Source of the DNA: an uncultured Ruminococcus sp.
Lineage (GTDB): Bacteria; Bacillota; Clostridia; Oscillospirales; Ruminococcaceae
Direction of reading: 5' to 3'
DNA: 32,851 bases
NCBI GenBank assembly: GCA_947624255.1
Contig: CANQJO010000003.1
Coordinates: forward strand, 1-32,851
Below the pieces are notes generated by a model. The model was not told the origin of the DNA. It did not search any database and saw only the letters and a program-made list of their open reading frames with translations. A program made the translations under genes and the position numbers. Below are positions 9,245 through 19,633 of the stretch, in pieces. Within the stretch, counting starts at the first letter, position 1. Every line of letters starts with the position of its first letter.

Positions 9245-9856
9245 ATGAGCCTGTTACAGTATATGCAGCTTAATAAGAAGGATAATAAGATACAGTATAT
9301 CATTGCCGGATTGGGTAACCCCGGTCTTGAGTATGAAAATACACGCCATAACGCCGGATTTTCCGTGCTTGACACTCTTGCTGAGGAGCTTGGAACAGAT
9401 ATCAGCCGTATGCAGTTCAAGGGAAAGACCGCTGCTGTGGAGATCGACGGTGTGAAATGCCTTTTGCTGAAACCCGCCACCTACATGAATAACAGCGGAG
9501 GATCCGTCGTTCAGGCAATGAACTTCTACAAAATAGATATCGCTCATGTTATCGTTGTGTGTGACGATATTTCTCTTGAGCCGGGAAAGCTCCGTATCAG
9601 GCGGAAAGGCACTCACGGCGGACACAACGGTCTCAGGAGCATCTGTGAGCTGACAGGCAGTGACGATTTCCCGAGAATAAAGATCGGCGTGGGAAAAAAG
9701 CCTCATCCCGACTATGATCTTGCAAAATGGGTGCTGGGCAAATTCAGCATGGAAGATCGGGAGAAAATGGAGTCCTCCGAAAAAAATGCCTGTGAGTGCA
9801 TAAGACTTATGGTCCGGGGAAAAACAGACGAGGCTATGAACAAGTACAACTCATGA
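9245..9856 (+). CDS. pth: Peptidyl-tRNA hydrolase
   Basis: Pth cleaves peptidyl-tRNA that drops off the ribosome and recycles the tRNA. The core is intact: GLGNPG at 22-27 with the conserved Asn25, RHNAGF with catalytic His35, KPATYMNNSG, the CDDISL aspartates, and KGTHGGHNGL. About 17 residues (MSLLQYMQLNKKDNKIQ) precede the usual start of the fold. The start is still well supported by GAAGGGAG 9 bases upstream, and no ATG lies at the canonical position. The gene ends close to mfd, as in the pth-mfd order of Bacillus. Confidence 0.96.
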   Translation: MSLLQYMQLNKKDNKIQYIIAGLGNPGLEYENTRHNAGFSVLDTLAEELGTDISRMQFKGKTAAVEIDGVKCLLLKPATYMNNSGGSVVQAMNFYKIDIAHVIVVCDDISLEPGKLRIRRKGTHGGHNGLRSICELTGSDDFPRIKIGVGKKPHPDYDLAKWVLGKFSMEDREKMESSEKNACECIRLMVRGKTDEAMNKYNS

Positions 9857-9879
9857 CGTATGGCAAGGAATTTGATATT

Positions 9880-12800
9880 ATGGATATTTTTTCTCCCCTG
9901 TTCAAGGAGCTTCCCGGCTATGAGAGCCTGCGTGAAGCTCTGACAAAAAAGATCTCACCCGTCTCAGTGACGGGCATTTCGCATATACACAGGGCAAACC
10001 TCCTGACTGCCATGACAGACGGAGGGGTCAACCTGCTGATAGCCGCCTCAGAAGCCGAAGCCAAGCGGCTTTGTGATGATGCGAACACTATGGCAGGACG
10101 TGAGATCGCAGCCTTTTTCCCCTCCCGTGAGCTTTGTCTCTCTCCTGCGGACAGCGCAAACCATGAGTACGAATATATGCGCATTGCCGCACTCTCAAAG
10201 GCAGCAAAAGATCAATGCAGCGTTGTCTGCGCCTCAATTGAAGCCGTAATGCAGCCGACTATCCCCGTAGGAGTGCTGATCGCCTCTGCGCTTACTCTGA
10301 AACAAGGGCAGACCGTTGACCTGCACAAGCTGTGTACATCTCTTGCGGATATGGGATATCAGCGATGCGAAAAGGTTGAGGGAGCTTCACAATTTGCCGT
10401 AAGAGGCGGCATTATAGATATTTTTCCCGTGCAGGACAGCGCTCCTGTCCGCATTGAGCTTTTTGACGATGATGTCGATTCGATCTCACGCTTCGATACC
10501 GATACTCAGCGCAGAACAGAGCCTGTTGACTGTGTGGAGCTTTCTCCTGCCGGAGAGGTGCTCTACGACTGCAATGAGCTTGCCGGCAAGGTGGAGGAAC
10601 TTTGCAAAAAAGCAAGAGGCAAACGTGCGGAGCTTATCCGCTCACAGATCGGTGCTGACGTGAACAGGCTGAGAGGCGGTGAGATACTCGCTCACGGAGT
10701 GAAATACTATCCCCTTGTTTACGGTGCGCCCACAACGATATTCGACTATATTGACGGTGCGGTGATGTTCAGTGACTATTCAGCCGTAATGGAAGCAGCC
10801 TCCGGCATTTATGCACGCTATAACGAGGATATAAAGCTGCTGCTTGAATCAGGTCAGCTCTGCAAGGGACTTGACGGCTACTGTCTTGAAATGTCTGCGG
10901 TGCAGGCTCTTGCCGAAAAGCACGTATGCTTATATATAAGCTCATTTTTGCAGGGCGGCGAGCGTATCGACTTCAGGCGCATCGTAAGCTTTGATGCTGC
11001 ACAGACCGCTCCGTGGGGCGGCGAAATGAAGCAGCTCGTTGATGATCTGCGAGAATATATTTCACGCAAATACAGGATAATACTTATGGCAGGCAGTGAA
11101 AAAAGTCTGCCTGTTATAAAGCATGATCTTGAGGAGAACGGTATCCCCTGCGATATGGGCGAGTCTTTGCAGCCTGCTGTGGGGAGAGTATGCCTCCTGC
11201 CGGGGAGTTTCGGCGGCGGCTTTGAGTACCCCGAAACAAGGACTGTTCTCATTTCACAGGGGCGGCAGGGCGGCTCTTCACGGAAAAAAAATCAGCGCAA
11301 ACGCAATAAAGCCGAGGAGATACGCAGCCTTGCCGATATCTCAATTGGCGACCTCGTAGTCCACTCCGCACACGGCATCGGCAGATTTATAGGCATCAAC
11401 AAGCTCGAAATGGACGGCGTGACAAAGGATTACATCACTATACAGTATGCCGGCACGGATAAGCTGTACATTCCCGTGACGCAGCTTGATATGGTCTCAC
11501 GGTATATTGGCGCAAGGGACGACTCCGGTGTAAAGCTGAGCAAGCTCTCATCGGGAGAGTGGCAGCGCACACGGAGCAATGTCAAGCGGGCGGTAAAGGA
11601 CATGGCTAAGGAGCTTATACAGCTCTATGCAAAGCGTGAGAAAAGTCAGGGATTTGCGTTTTATCCCGATGATGAGATACAGCACGATTTTGAGGAGCGT
11701 TTTCCCTATGTGGAGACTGACGATCAGCTTCGGGCTGTAGCTGAAATAAAAGCCGATATGGAACGTCCCCGCCCTATGGAACGTCTTCTTTGCGGCGATG
11801 TCGGATTCGGAAAAACAGAGGTAGCACTGAGAGCGGCAATGAAATGTGTCCTTTCGGGAAAGCAGTGCGCCATACTTGCTCCGACGACTGTACTTGCGTG
11901 GCAGCACTATCAGACAGCAATGCATCGTTTTGAGCATTTCCCCGTGAATATCGAGCTGCTCTCACGCTACAGAAGTCACTCACAGCAGGAGGATATCATC
12001 AAAAGACTTAAACAGGGCAGGATAGACATTCTCATAGGAACACACAAAATTATTCAGAGGAATGTCACATTCAAGGATCTCGGACTTGCCGTTATTGACG
12101 AGGAACAGCGTTTCGGCGTTGCTCAGAAGGAAAAATTCAAGGAGACTTTCTCCGGCGTTGATGTTCTTATGCTTTCGGCTACACCTATCCCGAGAACGCT
12201 GAATATGGCTATGAGCGGTATACGGGATATGTCGGTGATCGAAGAACCTCCGCAGGACCGCCGTCCTGTTCAGACATATGTTATAGAATACAATACGGCA
12301 ACGGTGGTTCAGGCTATCGTCCGTGAGCTTCGCCGTGGTGGTCAGGTCTACTATATCCACAACCGTGTCGAGAGCATCGCTGCCTGTGCCTCAAAATTAC
12401 AGGAGCTTCTTCCCGAGGCACGTATTGCTTTCGCACACGGGAAAATGGACGAGGAGGATATGTCCGGCATATGGGAGCAGCTCGTTGAGCACGAAATAGA
12501 CATTCTCGTCTGTACGACTATTATCGAAACGGGCGTGGACGTTCCGAATGTAAATACGCTGATAATTGAAGATGCTGACCGTTTCGGGCTGTCGCAGCTA
12601 TATCAGCTCCGCGGGCGTGTGGGACGTTCAAGCAGGAGAGGCTATGCCTACTTCACCTACAAGCGTGACAAGGTACTCACCGAGGTGGCTGCAAAAAGAC
12701 TGAGCGCAATGCGTGAATTCACACAGTTCGGCAGCGGTTTCCGCATTGCCCTGCGTGATCTTGAGATACGAGGCGCAGGCAGCATTCTCGGAGGAAGTCA

Positions 12801-13329
12801 GCACGGTCATATGGAGGCTGTCGGCTATGATATGTATCTGAAACTGCTGTCAGAAGCCGTTGCTGAGGAGCGTGGCGAGCAGCCCGAGAAGATCTCTGAA
12901 TGTCTTGTCGATATACAGATAGATGCCCATATTCCCGAAAAATATATCCGCAGCATGAATCAGCGCATTGACATCTACCGGAAAATAATGCTCATAAATG
13001 AGGAGGAGGACAAGACTGACCTTATTGATGAGCTGATCGACCGCTACGGCGAACCTCCCAAAGCAGTTCTCGGACTTATCGAGGTGTCGCTCATCAGGAA
13101 CAGGGCTGCAAGGCTGGGCATTACTGAGATCTCGCAAAAAAAAGGCTCTATGTACTTCTTCACGGAATATATGAACACTCAGCAGATCGCAGCTCTGCAC
13201 TCGGCATACAAGGGCAGGATAACCTTCAACGGCTCCGGCAGATCATACGTTTCGGTAAAAATTCCGAACGGAGTGACGTCATTCGATATGATGAAGGAGA
13301 CCGTGGATCTGGTCTATACCTGCAAATGA
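9880..13329 (+). CDS. mfd: Transcription-repair coupling factor Mfd
   Basis: Mfd pushes stalled RNA polymerase off lesions and recruits UvrA. I start it at 9880 (MDIFSPLFKELP, matching the family N-terminus, with AAGGAA 9 bases before), giving 1149 residues. An in-frame ATG at 9853 that overlaps the pth stop is the alternative. Order of parts: a UvrB-like N-terminal module that binds UvrA, a CarD-like RNA-polymerase interaction domain (about 487-560, IGDLVVHSAHGIGRF), a RecG-like translocase with GDVGFGKT near 640 and DEEQ near 740, a helicase C domain (TTIIETGVDVPN, QLRGRVGRS), and the C-terminal TRCF domain. It follows pth closely and precedes uvrB by 39 bases, placing three excision-repair genes in a row. 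Confidence 0.97.
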   Translation: MDIFSPLFKELPGYESLREALTKKISPVSVTGISHIHRANLLTAMTDGGVNLLIAASEAEAKRLCDDANTMAGREIAAFFPSRELCLSPADSANHEYEYMRIAALSKAAKDQCSVVCASIEAVMQPTIPVGVLIASALTLKQGQTVDLHKLCTSLADMGYQRCEKVEGASQFAVRGGIIDIFPVQDSAPVRIELFDDDVDSISRFDTDTQRRTEPVDCVELSPAGEVLYDCNELAGKVEELCKKARGKRAELIRSQIGADVNRLRGGEILAHGVKYYPLVYGAPTTIFDYIDGAVMFSDYSAVMEAASGIYARYNEDIKLLLESGQLCKGLDGYCLEMSAVQALAEKHVCLYISSFLQGGERIDFRRIVSFDAAQTAPWGGEMKQLVDDLREYISRKYRIILMAGSEKSLPVIKHDLEENGIPCDMGESLQPAVGRVCLLPGSFGGGFEYPETRTVLISQGRQGGSSRKKNQRKRNKAEEIRSLADISIGDLVVHSAHGIGRFIGINKLEMDGVTKDYITIQYAGTDKLYIPVTQLDMVSRYIGARDDSGVKLSKLSSGEWQRTRSNVKRAVKDMAKELIQLYAKREKSQGFAFYPDDEIQHDFEERFPYVETDDQLRAVAEIKADMERPRPMERLLCGDVGFGKTEVALRAAMKCVLSGKQCAILAPTTVLAWQHYQTAMHRFEHFPVNIELLSRYRSHSQQEDIIKRLKQGRIDILIGTHKIIQRNVTFKDLGLAVIDEEQRFGVAQKEKFKETFSGVDVLMLSATPIPRTLNMAMSGIRDMSVIEEPPQDRRPVQTYVIEYNTATVVQAIVRELRRGGQVYYIHNRVESIAACASKLQELLPEARIAFAHGKMDEEDMSGIWEQLVEHEIDILVCTTIIETGVDVPNVNTLIIEDADRFGLSQLYQLRGRVGRSSRRGYAYFTYKRDKVLTEVAAKRLSAMREFTQFGSGFRIALRDLEIRGAGSILGGSQHGHMEAVGYDMYLKLLSEAVAEERGEQPEKISECLVDIQIDAHIPEKYIRSMNQRIDIYRKIMLINEEEDKTDLIDELIDRYGEPPKAVLGLIEVSLIRNRAARLGITEISQKKGSMYFFTEYMNTQQIAALHSAYKGRITFNGSGRSYVSVKIPNGVTSFDMMKETVDLVYTCK

Positions 13330-13368
13330 GGCACAATATAAAGAATGTTTTTATAAAGGATGTTTTTT

Positions 13369-15330
13369 ATGGAACATTTCAAGCTATTCTCACAATATGC
13401 TCCTGCCGGAGATCAGCCGCAAGCCGTTGAAAAACTCGTAAGCGGCATAGAATCCGGAAAAAAGGAACAAATACTCCTCGGAGTTACCGGCTCGGGCAAA
13501 ACGTTCACTATGGCAAACGTCATCGCAAGAGTGAACAAGCCGACACTTGTTCTTGCCCACAACAAGATACTTGCCGCCCAGCTCTGCTCGGAGTTCAGAG
13601 AGTTTTTCCCCGAAAATGCCGTGGAGTATTTTGTCTCCTACTACGATTACTACCAGCCGGAGGCTTACGTTCCCAGTACCGACAGCTATATTGAAAAGGA
13701 TTCCTCCGTCAATGATGAGATAGATAAGCTCAGACATTCGGCAACAACGGCTCTTGCGGAGCGGCGTGATGTGATCATCGTGGCAAGCGTTTCATGTATA
13801 TACTCTCTCGGAAGTCCGGACGAGTACCGCTCGATGGTCGTATCCATAAGAAAAGGCGCAGAAAAGCCCCGTGACACTCTTATTGACGAGCTTGTTCGCA
13901 TACGCTATGAGCGCAACGATATTGCCTTTGAAAGAAATAAATTCCGTGTGCGGGGCGATGTGGTGGAGATATTTCCCGCAAGGTCAAGCGATACGGCTGT
14001 GCGTGTGGAATACTTTGGCGATGAGATAGACCGCATCTCCGAGATAAACGTTGTCACAGGCGAGGTAAAGGCAGAAGTCTCTCATGCGGCGATATTTCCG
14101 GCATCTCACTATATTGTGGGTGACGATAAAATGGAGGCTGCTCTTGCAGAGATAGACCGTGAGCTTGCAGAACGCATCGACTATTTCCGGAAAAATAACA
14201 AACTCATCGAGGCACAGCGTATAGAGCAGCGTACTCACTACGATATGGAAATGCTGCGTGAAGTGGGATTTTGCAGCGGCGTGGAGAATTACTCCCGTGT
14301 GCTTGCAGGAAGACCTCCCGGCAGTACGCCGCAGACTCTGCTTGACCACTTCCCGAAAGATTTTCTCCTCATAGTCGATGAAAGTCATGTGACACTGCCG
14401 CAGGTGAGAGCGATGTATGCCGGAGACAGGGCTCGCAAGACCACTCTTGTCGATTACGGTTTCCGCCTGCCGAGCGCACTTGATAACCGTCCGCTTAATT
14501 TCGAGGAATTCAATGCCCATATAAATCAGGCGATCTATGTGAGCGCAACTCCGGGACAGATAGAACGTGAAAAAACGGATACGATCGTCGAACAGGTGAT
14601 ACGTCCCACCGGACTGGTAGATCCGCTCATCATAGTGAAGCCGACTCAGGGACAGATAGACGACCTGCTCTCGGAGATAAATACCCGCTCGGCAAAAAAT
14701 GAACGTGTGCTTGTTACAACGCTTACTAAGAAAATGGCAGAGGATCTGACCGCTTATTATGAGAATCTGGGCGTAAAGGTGCGGTATATGCACCACGATA
14801 TCGACACCATAGAGCGTATGGAGATCATAAAAGATCTGCGAAGCGGTGTGTTCGATGTGCTTGTGGGAATAAACCTGCTGCGTGAGGGACTTGATATTCC
14901 CGAGGTAAGCCTTATCGCTATACTTGATGCCGATAAGGAGGGCTTTCTGCGAAGCGAAACTTCGCTTATACAGACTATCGGACGTGCAGCTCGTAATGCG
15001 GAGGGCGTGGTCATCATGTATGCGGATTCGGTGACAGGCTCTATGGAACGGGCGATCACCGAGACCGAACGCCGCCGCAAGCTCCAGATAGCGTTCAACG
15101 AGGAGCACGGTATCACTCCGAAAACAATAATCAAGGAGGTCAGAGATGTTCTTGAAATAACCTCAAAGTCAAAGATAGAGGATAAAACAAAGAAGAAGAG
15201 AATGTCCGCCGCCGAAAGACAGGCTCTCATAGACAAGCTGACCGCAGAAATGAAGAATGCCGCAAAACTGCTTGAATTTGAGCACGCAGCTTATCTGAGA
15301 GATAAAATAAAGGAGCTGAAAGGTGAGTAA
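13369..15330 (+). CDS. uvrB: Excinuclease ABC subunit UvrB
   Basis: UvrB receives damaged DNA from UvrA, verifies the lesion and positions UvrC for incision. I start it at 13369 because AAAGGA ends 8 bases before that ATG and overlaps the other candidate at 13360; the product has 653 residues. Walker A GVTGSGKT is at about 37-44. The damage-probing beta-hairpin is [10 protein letters not shown] near 91-100. Helicase motifs SATPG and GRAARN are present. The C-terminal UVR coiled-coil that contacts UvrC ends the protein (from about 615). uvrA begins 5 bases after the stop. Confidence 0.98.
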   Translation: MEHFKLFSQYAPAGDQPQAVEKLVSGIESGKKEQILLGVTGSGKTFTMANVIARVNKPTLVLAHNKILAAQLCSEFREFFPENAVEYFVSYYDYYQPEAYVPSTDSYIEKDSSVNDEIDKLRHSATTALAERRDVIIVASVSCIYSLGSPDEYRSMVVSIRKGAEKPRDTLIDELVRIRYERNDIAFERNKFRVRGDVVEIFPARSSDTAVRVEYFGDEIDRISEINVVTGEVKAEVSHAAIFPASHYIVGDDKMEAALAEIDRELAERIDYFRKNNKLIEAQRIEQRTHYDMEMLREVGFCSGVENYSRVLAGRPPGSTPQTLLDHFPKDFLLIVDESHVTLPQVRAMYAGDRARKTTLVDYGFRLPSALDNRPLNFEEFNAHINQAIYVSATPGQIEREKTDTIVEQVIRPTGLVDPLIIVKPTQGQIDDLLSEINTRSAKNERVLVTTLTKKMAEDLTAYYENLGVKVRYMHHDIDTIERMEIIKDLRSGVFDVLVGINLLREGLDIPEVSLIAILDADKEGFLRSETSLIQTIGRAARNAEGVVIMYADSVTGSMERAITETERRRKLQIAFNEEHGITPKTIIKEVRDVLEITSKSKIEDKTKKKRMSAAERQALIDKLTAEMKNAAKLLEFEHAAYLRDKIKELKGE

Positions 15331-15335
15331 TTATC

Positions 15336-18158
15336 ATGAAAGATAAGATCGTTATTAAAGGCGCAAGAGAGAATAATCTCAAAAATATAGACCTGGAGCT
15401 GCCAAGAGATAAGCTCATTGTCATGACAGGACTTTCCGGTTCGGGGAAATCCTCCCTTGCCTTTGACACCATCTATGCTGACGGTCAGCGGCGCTATGTA
15501 GAGAGCCTCTCCTCATATGCCCGTATGTTCCTCGGACAAATGGAAAAGCCTGATGTTGACAGTATCGAGGGACTGTCTCCGGCAATATCTATCGACCAGA
15601 AAACAACGTCAAAAAATCCACGCTCCACAGTGGGAACGGTCACAGAGATATACGACTATCTCAGACTTCTGTATGCAAGAATAGGTATACCGCACTGCCC
15701 TGTCTGCGGCAGGGAGATCTCACAGCAGAGCATAGATCAAATGGTCGATACCATTATGGAACTTCCGGAGGGCACAAAAATACAGCTCCTTGCACCCATA
15801 GTCCGCGGCAGAAAGGGTCAGTACGCCAAGGAGCTTGAAAATGCACGAAAAAGCGGCTTTGTACGTGTGCGCATCGACGGCATAATGTATGAACTGTCAG
15901 AGGATATACGCCTTGAAAAAAATAAAAAGCATGATATTCAGATCATCGTTGACCGTATCGTCGTGAAACCGGGTATCGAGTCACGTATCACCGACTCGCT
16001 TGAAACTATCTTCCGCCTGACGGAGGGACTTGCTCTTGTGGACGTGATAGACGGCGAGGAGATGATGTTCTCACAAAACTACGCCTGTCCGGAGCATAAT
16101 ATCAGCGTGGGCGTTCTTGAACCGGTGATGTTCTCGTTCAACAATCCTATGGGAGCGTGTCCGAAATGTACGGGGTTGGGCGTGTTCCGGCGTATTGATC
16201 CGGAGCTTGTCGTTCCGAATAAAGATCTGACCATTCTTGAGGGAGCTGTCAAGGCATCAGGCTGGAATACTCTTGATGAAAACTCTATCGCCATGATGTA
16301 TTATCGTGCTCTTTCAAAAAAGTACGGCGTTCCGCTTGATGTCCCGGTAAAGGAACTTCCAAAGGGAGCGCTCGACGTTTTCCTCTATGGTACGGGAGAT
16401 GTTCTCCTTGATCTGAAGCGTCCGAAAACACTTGGCGGCGGAAGCTATCGTGCTCCTTTTGAGGGCGTTATAAACAATCTGGAGCGCCGCTACCGTGACA
16501 GCAGCAGCTCATATTCAAAGGACGATATCGAAAGCTACATGAGTGAGGTGAACTGTCCTGTCTGCAAAGGAAAAAGGCTGAAAGACGAATACCTTGCCGT
16601 CACTGTGGGAGGAAAGAATATCAGTGAGCTTACCGACTTATCCGTTAAGGACAGCCTCTCTTTCTTTAGTGAGATCAAGCTGTCAAAGCAGGAGTCTCTC
16701 ATTGGTGAGCGCATCATAAAGGAGATAAATTCCCGCCTCGGATTTCTGAAAAGCGTGGGACTTGAATACCTTACGCTCTCTCGTTCATCGGGAACGCTCT
16801 CAGGCGGCGAAAGCCAGAGAATACGCCTTGCTACTCAGATCGGCTCATCGCTCGTGGGAGTGCTCTATATCCTTGATGAGCCGAGCATCGGTCTTCATCA
16901 GAGAGATAATGATAAGCTCATTGCAACGCTTAAACGTCTGCGTGATCTGGGAAATACTCTGATCGTTGTTGAACATGACGATGATACTATGCTCGCTGCC
17001 GACTACATTGTTGATATCGGTCCGGGAGCAGGCGTGAACGGCGGACAGATCGTCTTTGCAGGAACAGTTGACAAGCTCATGAAATGCAGAAAATCCGTAA
17101 CGGGGCAGTATCTGTCCGGCAAAAAGAAAATTCCTCTGCCGAAAAAACGCCGCAGCGGAAACGGAGCATTTCTGACTATCAAAGGCGCACGGGAGCATAA
17201 TCTCAAAAATATTGATGTTAAAATACCGCTTGGAAAATTCATATGCGTTACGGGAGTTTCGGGTTCGGGGAAATCCTCGCTGGTGAATGAGATCCTCTAT
17301 AAATACCTTGCCGCTAAGCTCAACAGAGCAAAGATCAGAAGCGGTGAATTTGACGGTATGGAGGGGCTTGAAAATCTTGACAAGGTCATCTGCATAGATC
17401 AGTCGCCTATCGGCAGAACTCCCCGGTCAAACCCTGCCACGTATACGGGAGTTTTCAACGATATACGTGATCTCTTCGCCAAAACAGCCGATGCAAAGGC
17501 AAAGGGCTACACAAGCGGAAGATTTTCATTCAACGTCCGTGGGGGACGCTGTGAAGCCTGTGAGGGCGACGGTATAATCAAGATCGAGATGCACTTTCTG
17601 CCGGATATATACGTTCCCTGTGAGGTCTGCAAGGGACGGCGGTATAACCGTGAGACACTTGAAGTACACTATAAGGGAAAATCTATCTATGATGTGCTGG
17701 AGATGACTGTCGATGAAGCGGTCGAGTTTTTTGAACATATACCCAAAATCGCACGCAAGCTGAAAACACTCCGGGATGTGGGATTGGGATATATCAAGGT
17801 AGGTCAGCCGGCAACGACACTCTCCGGCGGAGAGGCGCAGCGTGTAAAGCTGTCAACAGAGCTTTCAAAGCGTGCTACGGGCAAAACCATATATATTCTT
17901 GATGAGCCTACAACGGGACTTCATACGGCTGATGTACACAGGCTCATAGATGTGCTGCAAAAGCTCACCGATCAGGGAAACACCGTACTCGTTATTGAAC
18001 ATAATCTCAACGTTATAAAGGTCGCAGATCACATTATTGATCTTGGTCCCGAGGGCGGTGACGGCGGCGGAATGGTCGTTGCTCAGGGCACGCCGGAGGA
18101 GGTCGCTAAGTGCAGGCACTCCTACACGGGAAAATATTTGCTGCCATATCTTGCCTGA
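15336..18158 (+). CDS. uvrA: Excinuclease ABC subunit UvrA
   Basis: UvrA is the dimeric ABC-type ATPase that first recognises bulky DNA damage. At 940 residues it matches the standard bacterial protein. Two nucleotide-binding halves are complete: Walker [10 protein letters not shown] (32-40) and GVSGSGKSS (near 640), with signature motifs LSGGESQR (near 487) and LSGGEAQR (near 828). Zinc-binding CxxC pairs occur at about 120, 274, 406, 738 and 761. A ribosome site, AAAGGTG, overlaps the end of uvrB. The operon appears to end here; a hairpin follows the stop by about 50 bases. No recognisable Gram-positive LexA box was found before mfd, uvrB or uvrA. Confidence 0.98.
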   Translation: MKDKIVIKGARENNLKNIDLELPRDKLIVMTGLSGSGKSSLAFDTIYADGQRRYVESLSSYARMFLGQMEKPDVDSIEGLSPAISIDQKTTSKNPRSTVGTVTEIYDYLRLLYARIGIPHCPVCGREISQQSIDQMVDTIMELPEGTKIQLLAPIVRGRKGQYAKELENARKSGFVRVRIDGIMYELSEDIRLEKNKKHDIQIIVDRIVVKPGIESRITDSLETIFRLTEGLALVDVIDGEEMMFSQNYACPEHNISVGVLEPVMFSFNNPMGACPKCTGLGVFRRIDPELVVPNKDLTILEGAVKASGWNTLDENSIAMMYYRALSKKYGVPLDVPVKELPKGALDVFLYGTGDVLLDLKRPKTLGGGSYRAPFEGVINNLERRYRDSSSSYSKDDIESYMSEVNCPVCKGKRLKDEYLAVTVGGKNISELTDLSVKDSLSFFSEIKLSKQESLIGERIIKEINSRLGFLKSVGLEYLTLSRSSGTLSGGESQRIRLATQIGSSLVGVLYILDEPSIGLHQRDNDKLIATLKRLRDLGNTLIVVEHDDDTMLAADYIVDIGPGAGVNGGQIVFAGTVDKLMKCRKSVTGQYLSGKKKIPLPKKRRSGNGAFLTIKGAREHNLKNIDVKIPLGKFICVTGVSGSGKSSLVNEILYKYLAAKLNRAKIRSGEFDGMEGLENLDKVICIDQSPIGRTPRSNPATYTGVFNDIRDLFAKTADAKAKGYTSGRFSFNVRGGRCEACEGDGIIKIEMHFLPDIYVPCEVCKGRRYNRETLEVHYKGKSIYDVLEMTVDEAVEFFEHIPKIARKLKTLRDVGLGYIKVGQPATTLSGGEAQRVKLSTELSKRATGKTIYILDEPTTGLHTADVHRLIDVLQKLTDQGNTVLVIEHNLNVIKVADHIIDLGPEGGDGGGMVVAQGTPEEVAKCRHSYTGKYLLPYLA

Positions 18159-18209
18159 ACGTTGGCAGGTAATACTGCTCCCTAAAAATCTGATAAACTT
18201 TTAGAGAGC

Positions 18210-18251
18210 GCCTGCGAGGACTTTCCTTGCAGGCACTCCTGTCTGATTTTT
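18210..18251 (+). terminator. Probable terminator after uvrA
   Basis: A 10-bp stem, GCCTGCGAGG (18210-18219) with CCTTGCAGGC (18225-18234) and one G-U pair, has a 5-base loop. A T-run (TTTTT, 18247-18251) comes 12 bases later rather than at once, so termination may be imperfect. The next gene is on the other strand, which fits a transcript end here. Confidence 0.45.
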
Positions 18252-18294
18252 GCTTAACGAAACAGTTTTTCAGAGATGCCCTGTGAGATCGGTA

Positions 18295-19236
18295 TCAGCC
18301 GTCAATTCTCACAACGCCGTTCTTTTCAAGGTTGAAGAGAAAAATGAATCTTGCTTCATCGAGACACTCAGGCTTTACCATGTAGTAGAGATACGTTTCT
18401 ATGAGGTTGAGACGTGGTGAGGTACGCCCCTCTATCTTGAATTGAGTGAATCCCATCGGCACGTATTTTTCCCATATTGCCTCGGGAGAGATATGTGTAC
18501 TCAGCCCCTTTATATCAAAAATGCTGCGGTCGGCACAGTCGCATTTCATCGCAGGCATACTCTGCTCCGTTTTGGCATCTATAAGCTGATTCGGATGCTT
18601 TTTTATATATTCGCATACCATTATCTGCTGCTGTCCGAGAACCTCATAATGCTTGGTACGCCTCCTGCATTGGGGATCACAGCAGGCATTTACAAGAATT
18701 TCACATTTTTCCTTATGGGGAATTTTCTCAAGCAGATCAAATTTATTATTCATATCATAGTCAAGAACGACCATATTGTAATCCTTTTCAAGCTCCTCAC
18801 ACAGCCTGTCAAAATCTGTAATGCGCTTGCAGGTGGAGCTTGTGATCTTGTAATTTGGATATGTTTTTCTGATATATTTTTCCAGAAGCGGAGAATTTAC
18901 AATTACTTCATTCAGACCGTTATCGGCGATCTTCATTACCTTGTTGCAGAATTTATCATGGAGATGCTCATTTTTTATAAGCGGATTTGTAAATGTGAAG
19001 CGAAGCGGTATTCCCTGATTATTGAACGTTTTCACCACATTCTGCACAAATTCCGCATCAGAGACTCCCGGTGTGGTACGTCCGCCGTTCCACAGGCTCT
19101 GGGGAAATGCACCGTAAAATGAGCCTATTTCCACGCCCTCACGAAAAAATTGAGGGCAGTTTTTCATCATTGCGGTAAATACGAGGTTCAGCCTGAAATG
19201 CTGTGAAAAATCGGGCAGATGAAATTTTACATTCAT
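18295..19236 (-). CDS. U32-like protein with a cysteine cluster, function unknown
   Basis: The product has 313 residues and no signal peptide. Three features point to a barrel related to peptidase family U32: GLNEVIVNSPLLEKYIRK (107-124) resembles the U32 segment that reports a strand followed by 'ST'; ITSSTCK (131-137) resembles the next strand; and FKIEGR (266-271) is the hallmark near the U32 C-terminus. Cysteines at 185, 186, 190, 232 and 234 (NACCDPQC, KCDCAD) could hold a metal or Fe-S cluster. It is shorter than collagenase-type U32 proteins. The start has AAGGAG about 8 bases upstream. It stands alone and diverges from the M42 operon, with its own promoter under a long dyad. Neither substrate nor pathway can be named. 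Confidence 0.75.
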   Translation of the reverse strand: MNVKFHLPDFSQHFRLNLVFTAMMKNCPQFFREGVEIGSFYGAFPQSLWNGGRTTPGVSDAEFVQNVVKTFNNQGIPLRFTFTNPLIKNEHLHDKFCNKVMKIADNGLNEVIVNSPLLEKYIRKTYPNYKITSSTCKRITDFDRLCEELEKDYNMVVLDYDMNNKFDLLEKIPHKEKCEILVNACCDPQCRRRTKHYEVLGQQQIMVCEYIKKHPNQLIDAKTEQSMPAMKCDCADRSIFDIKGLSTHISPEAIWEKYVPMGFTQFKIEGRTSPRLNLIETYLYYMVKPECLDEARFIFLFNLEKNGVVRIDG

Positions 19237-19256
19237 TCAAATTCTCCTTATCTGAA

Positions 19257-19285
19257 ATATAATAAACGCTATGCGTTTATTATAT
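19257..19285. promoter_or_regulatory. Perfect 29-bp dyad over the -10 of the U32-like gene
   Basis: ATATAATAAACGC (19257-19269), spacer TAT, and GCGTTTATTATAT (19273-19285) form a perfect inverted repeat with 13-bp arms. It covers the leftward -10 box and start point, the place of a repressor operator. It could also form a 5' mRNA hairpin, in part. Confidence 0.7.
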
Positions 19286-19307
19286 CATAAACAGATAAAA
19301 ATTGCAA
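19279..19307 (-). promoter_or_regulatory. Leftward promoter of the U32-like gene
   Basis: On the minus strand, TTGCAA (19302-19307) and TATAAT (19279-19284) are 17 bases apart. A TG extension before the -10 (TGATATAAT) strengthens it. Confidence 0.75.
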
Positions 19308-19334
19308 TATGTTCATAGAATTTTCCGGTGAGCC
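19279..19334 (-). repeat. Inverted copy of the promoter-bearing repeat
   Basis: Read on the minus strand, this 56-base block, which begins GGCTCACCGGAAAATT and ends GATATAAT, matches 19577-19633 at all but about seven positions. The pair makes terminal inverted repeats around the spacer's core. Confidence 0.8.
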
Positions 19335-19346
19335 ACCGGCAGCATT

Positions 19347-19633
19347 CACGCCGCACCATTTCTGAGCAGGGAACAGCTCGTCGCACGCATAATACTAAAC
19401 GGAAAACTTTATGTTCAAAAAAGGCTCACCGGAAAATTTTATTGAGCATATTGGAATTTTTATCCCTTTTTGATATAAGCAGCGTGACGCTGCACCCGAT
19501 CACGCTGTACCATTTCTCAGTAGGAAACAGTTCTTCGCACGCATAATACTAAACGGAAAACTTTATGTTCAAAAAAGGCTCACCGGAAAATTTTATTGAG
19601 CATATTGCAATTTTTATCCTTTTGTGATATAAT
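19347..19633 (+). repeat. Two tandem 133-bp repeats, offset 154 bp
   Basis: The block 19347-19479 recurs at 19501-19633. The stretch from CGCACGCATAATACTAAACG through GGCTCACCGG to TTGAGCATATTG is identical in both. Each copy ends in a promoter-like TTGNAA-17-TATAA sequence: TTGGAA/TATAAG at 19451-19479, and TTGCAA/TATAAT at 19605-19633. A perfect dyad, GCAGCG/CGCTGC, lies at 19479-19493. No gene was found between 19237 and 19667. Confidence 0.88.
19605..19633 (+). promoter_or_regulatory. Promoter of the M42 peptidase operon
   Basis: TTGCAA (19605-19610) and TATAAT (19628-19633) are spaced by 17 bases, with the same TG-extended -10 as its inverted partner. It lies 35 bases before the first operon gene. 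The upstream copy (TTGGAA/TATAAG) may add weak transcription. Confidence 0.8.

Noticed and set aside
9853..9879. mfd start at 9853 overlapping the pth stop
   Set aside because: Kept as an alternative only; 9880 has a better-spaced AAGGAA and gives the family-typical N-terminus.
13984..15108. 374-codon minus-strand open frame opposite uvrB
   Set aside because: It is antisense to the well-conserved uvrB, and its translation has no recognisable motifs.
18442..19122. 226-codon plus-strand open frame opposite the U32-like gene
   Set aside because: The minus-strand frame has a promoter, ribosome site and family motifs; this one is its shadow.
19300..19316. Possible LexA box near TATGAACATATTGC
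   Set aside because: Only one half-site (GAAC) fits; the second half reads TTGC instead of GTTC.
19347..19633. Possible CRISPR array
   Set aside because: Only two long copies with an offset of 154 bases and promoter content; no short regular repeats with unique spacers and no cas genes.
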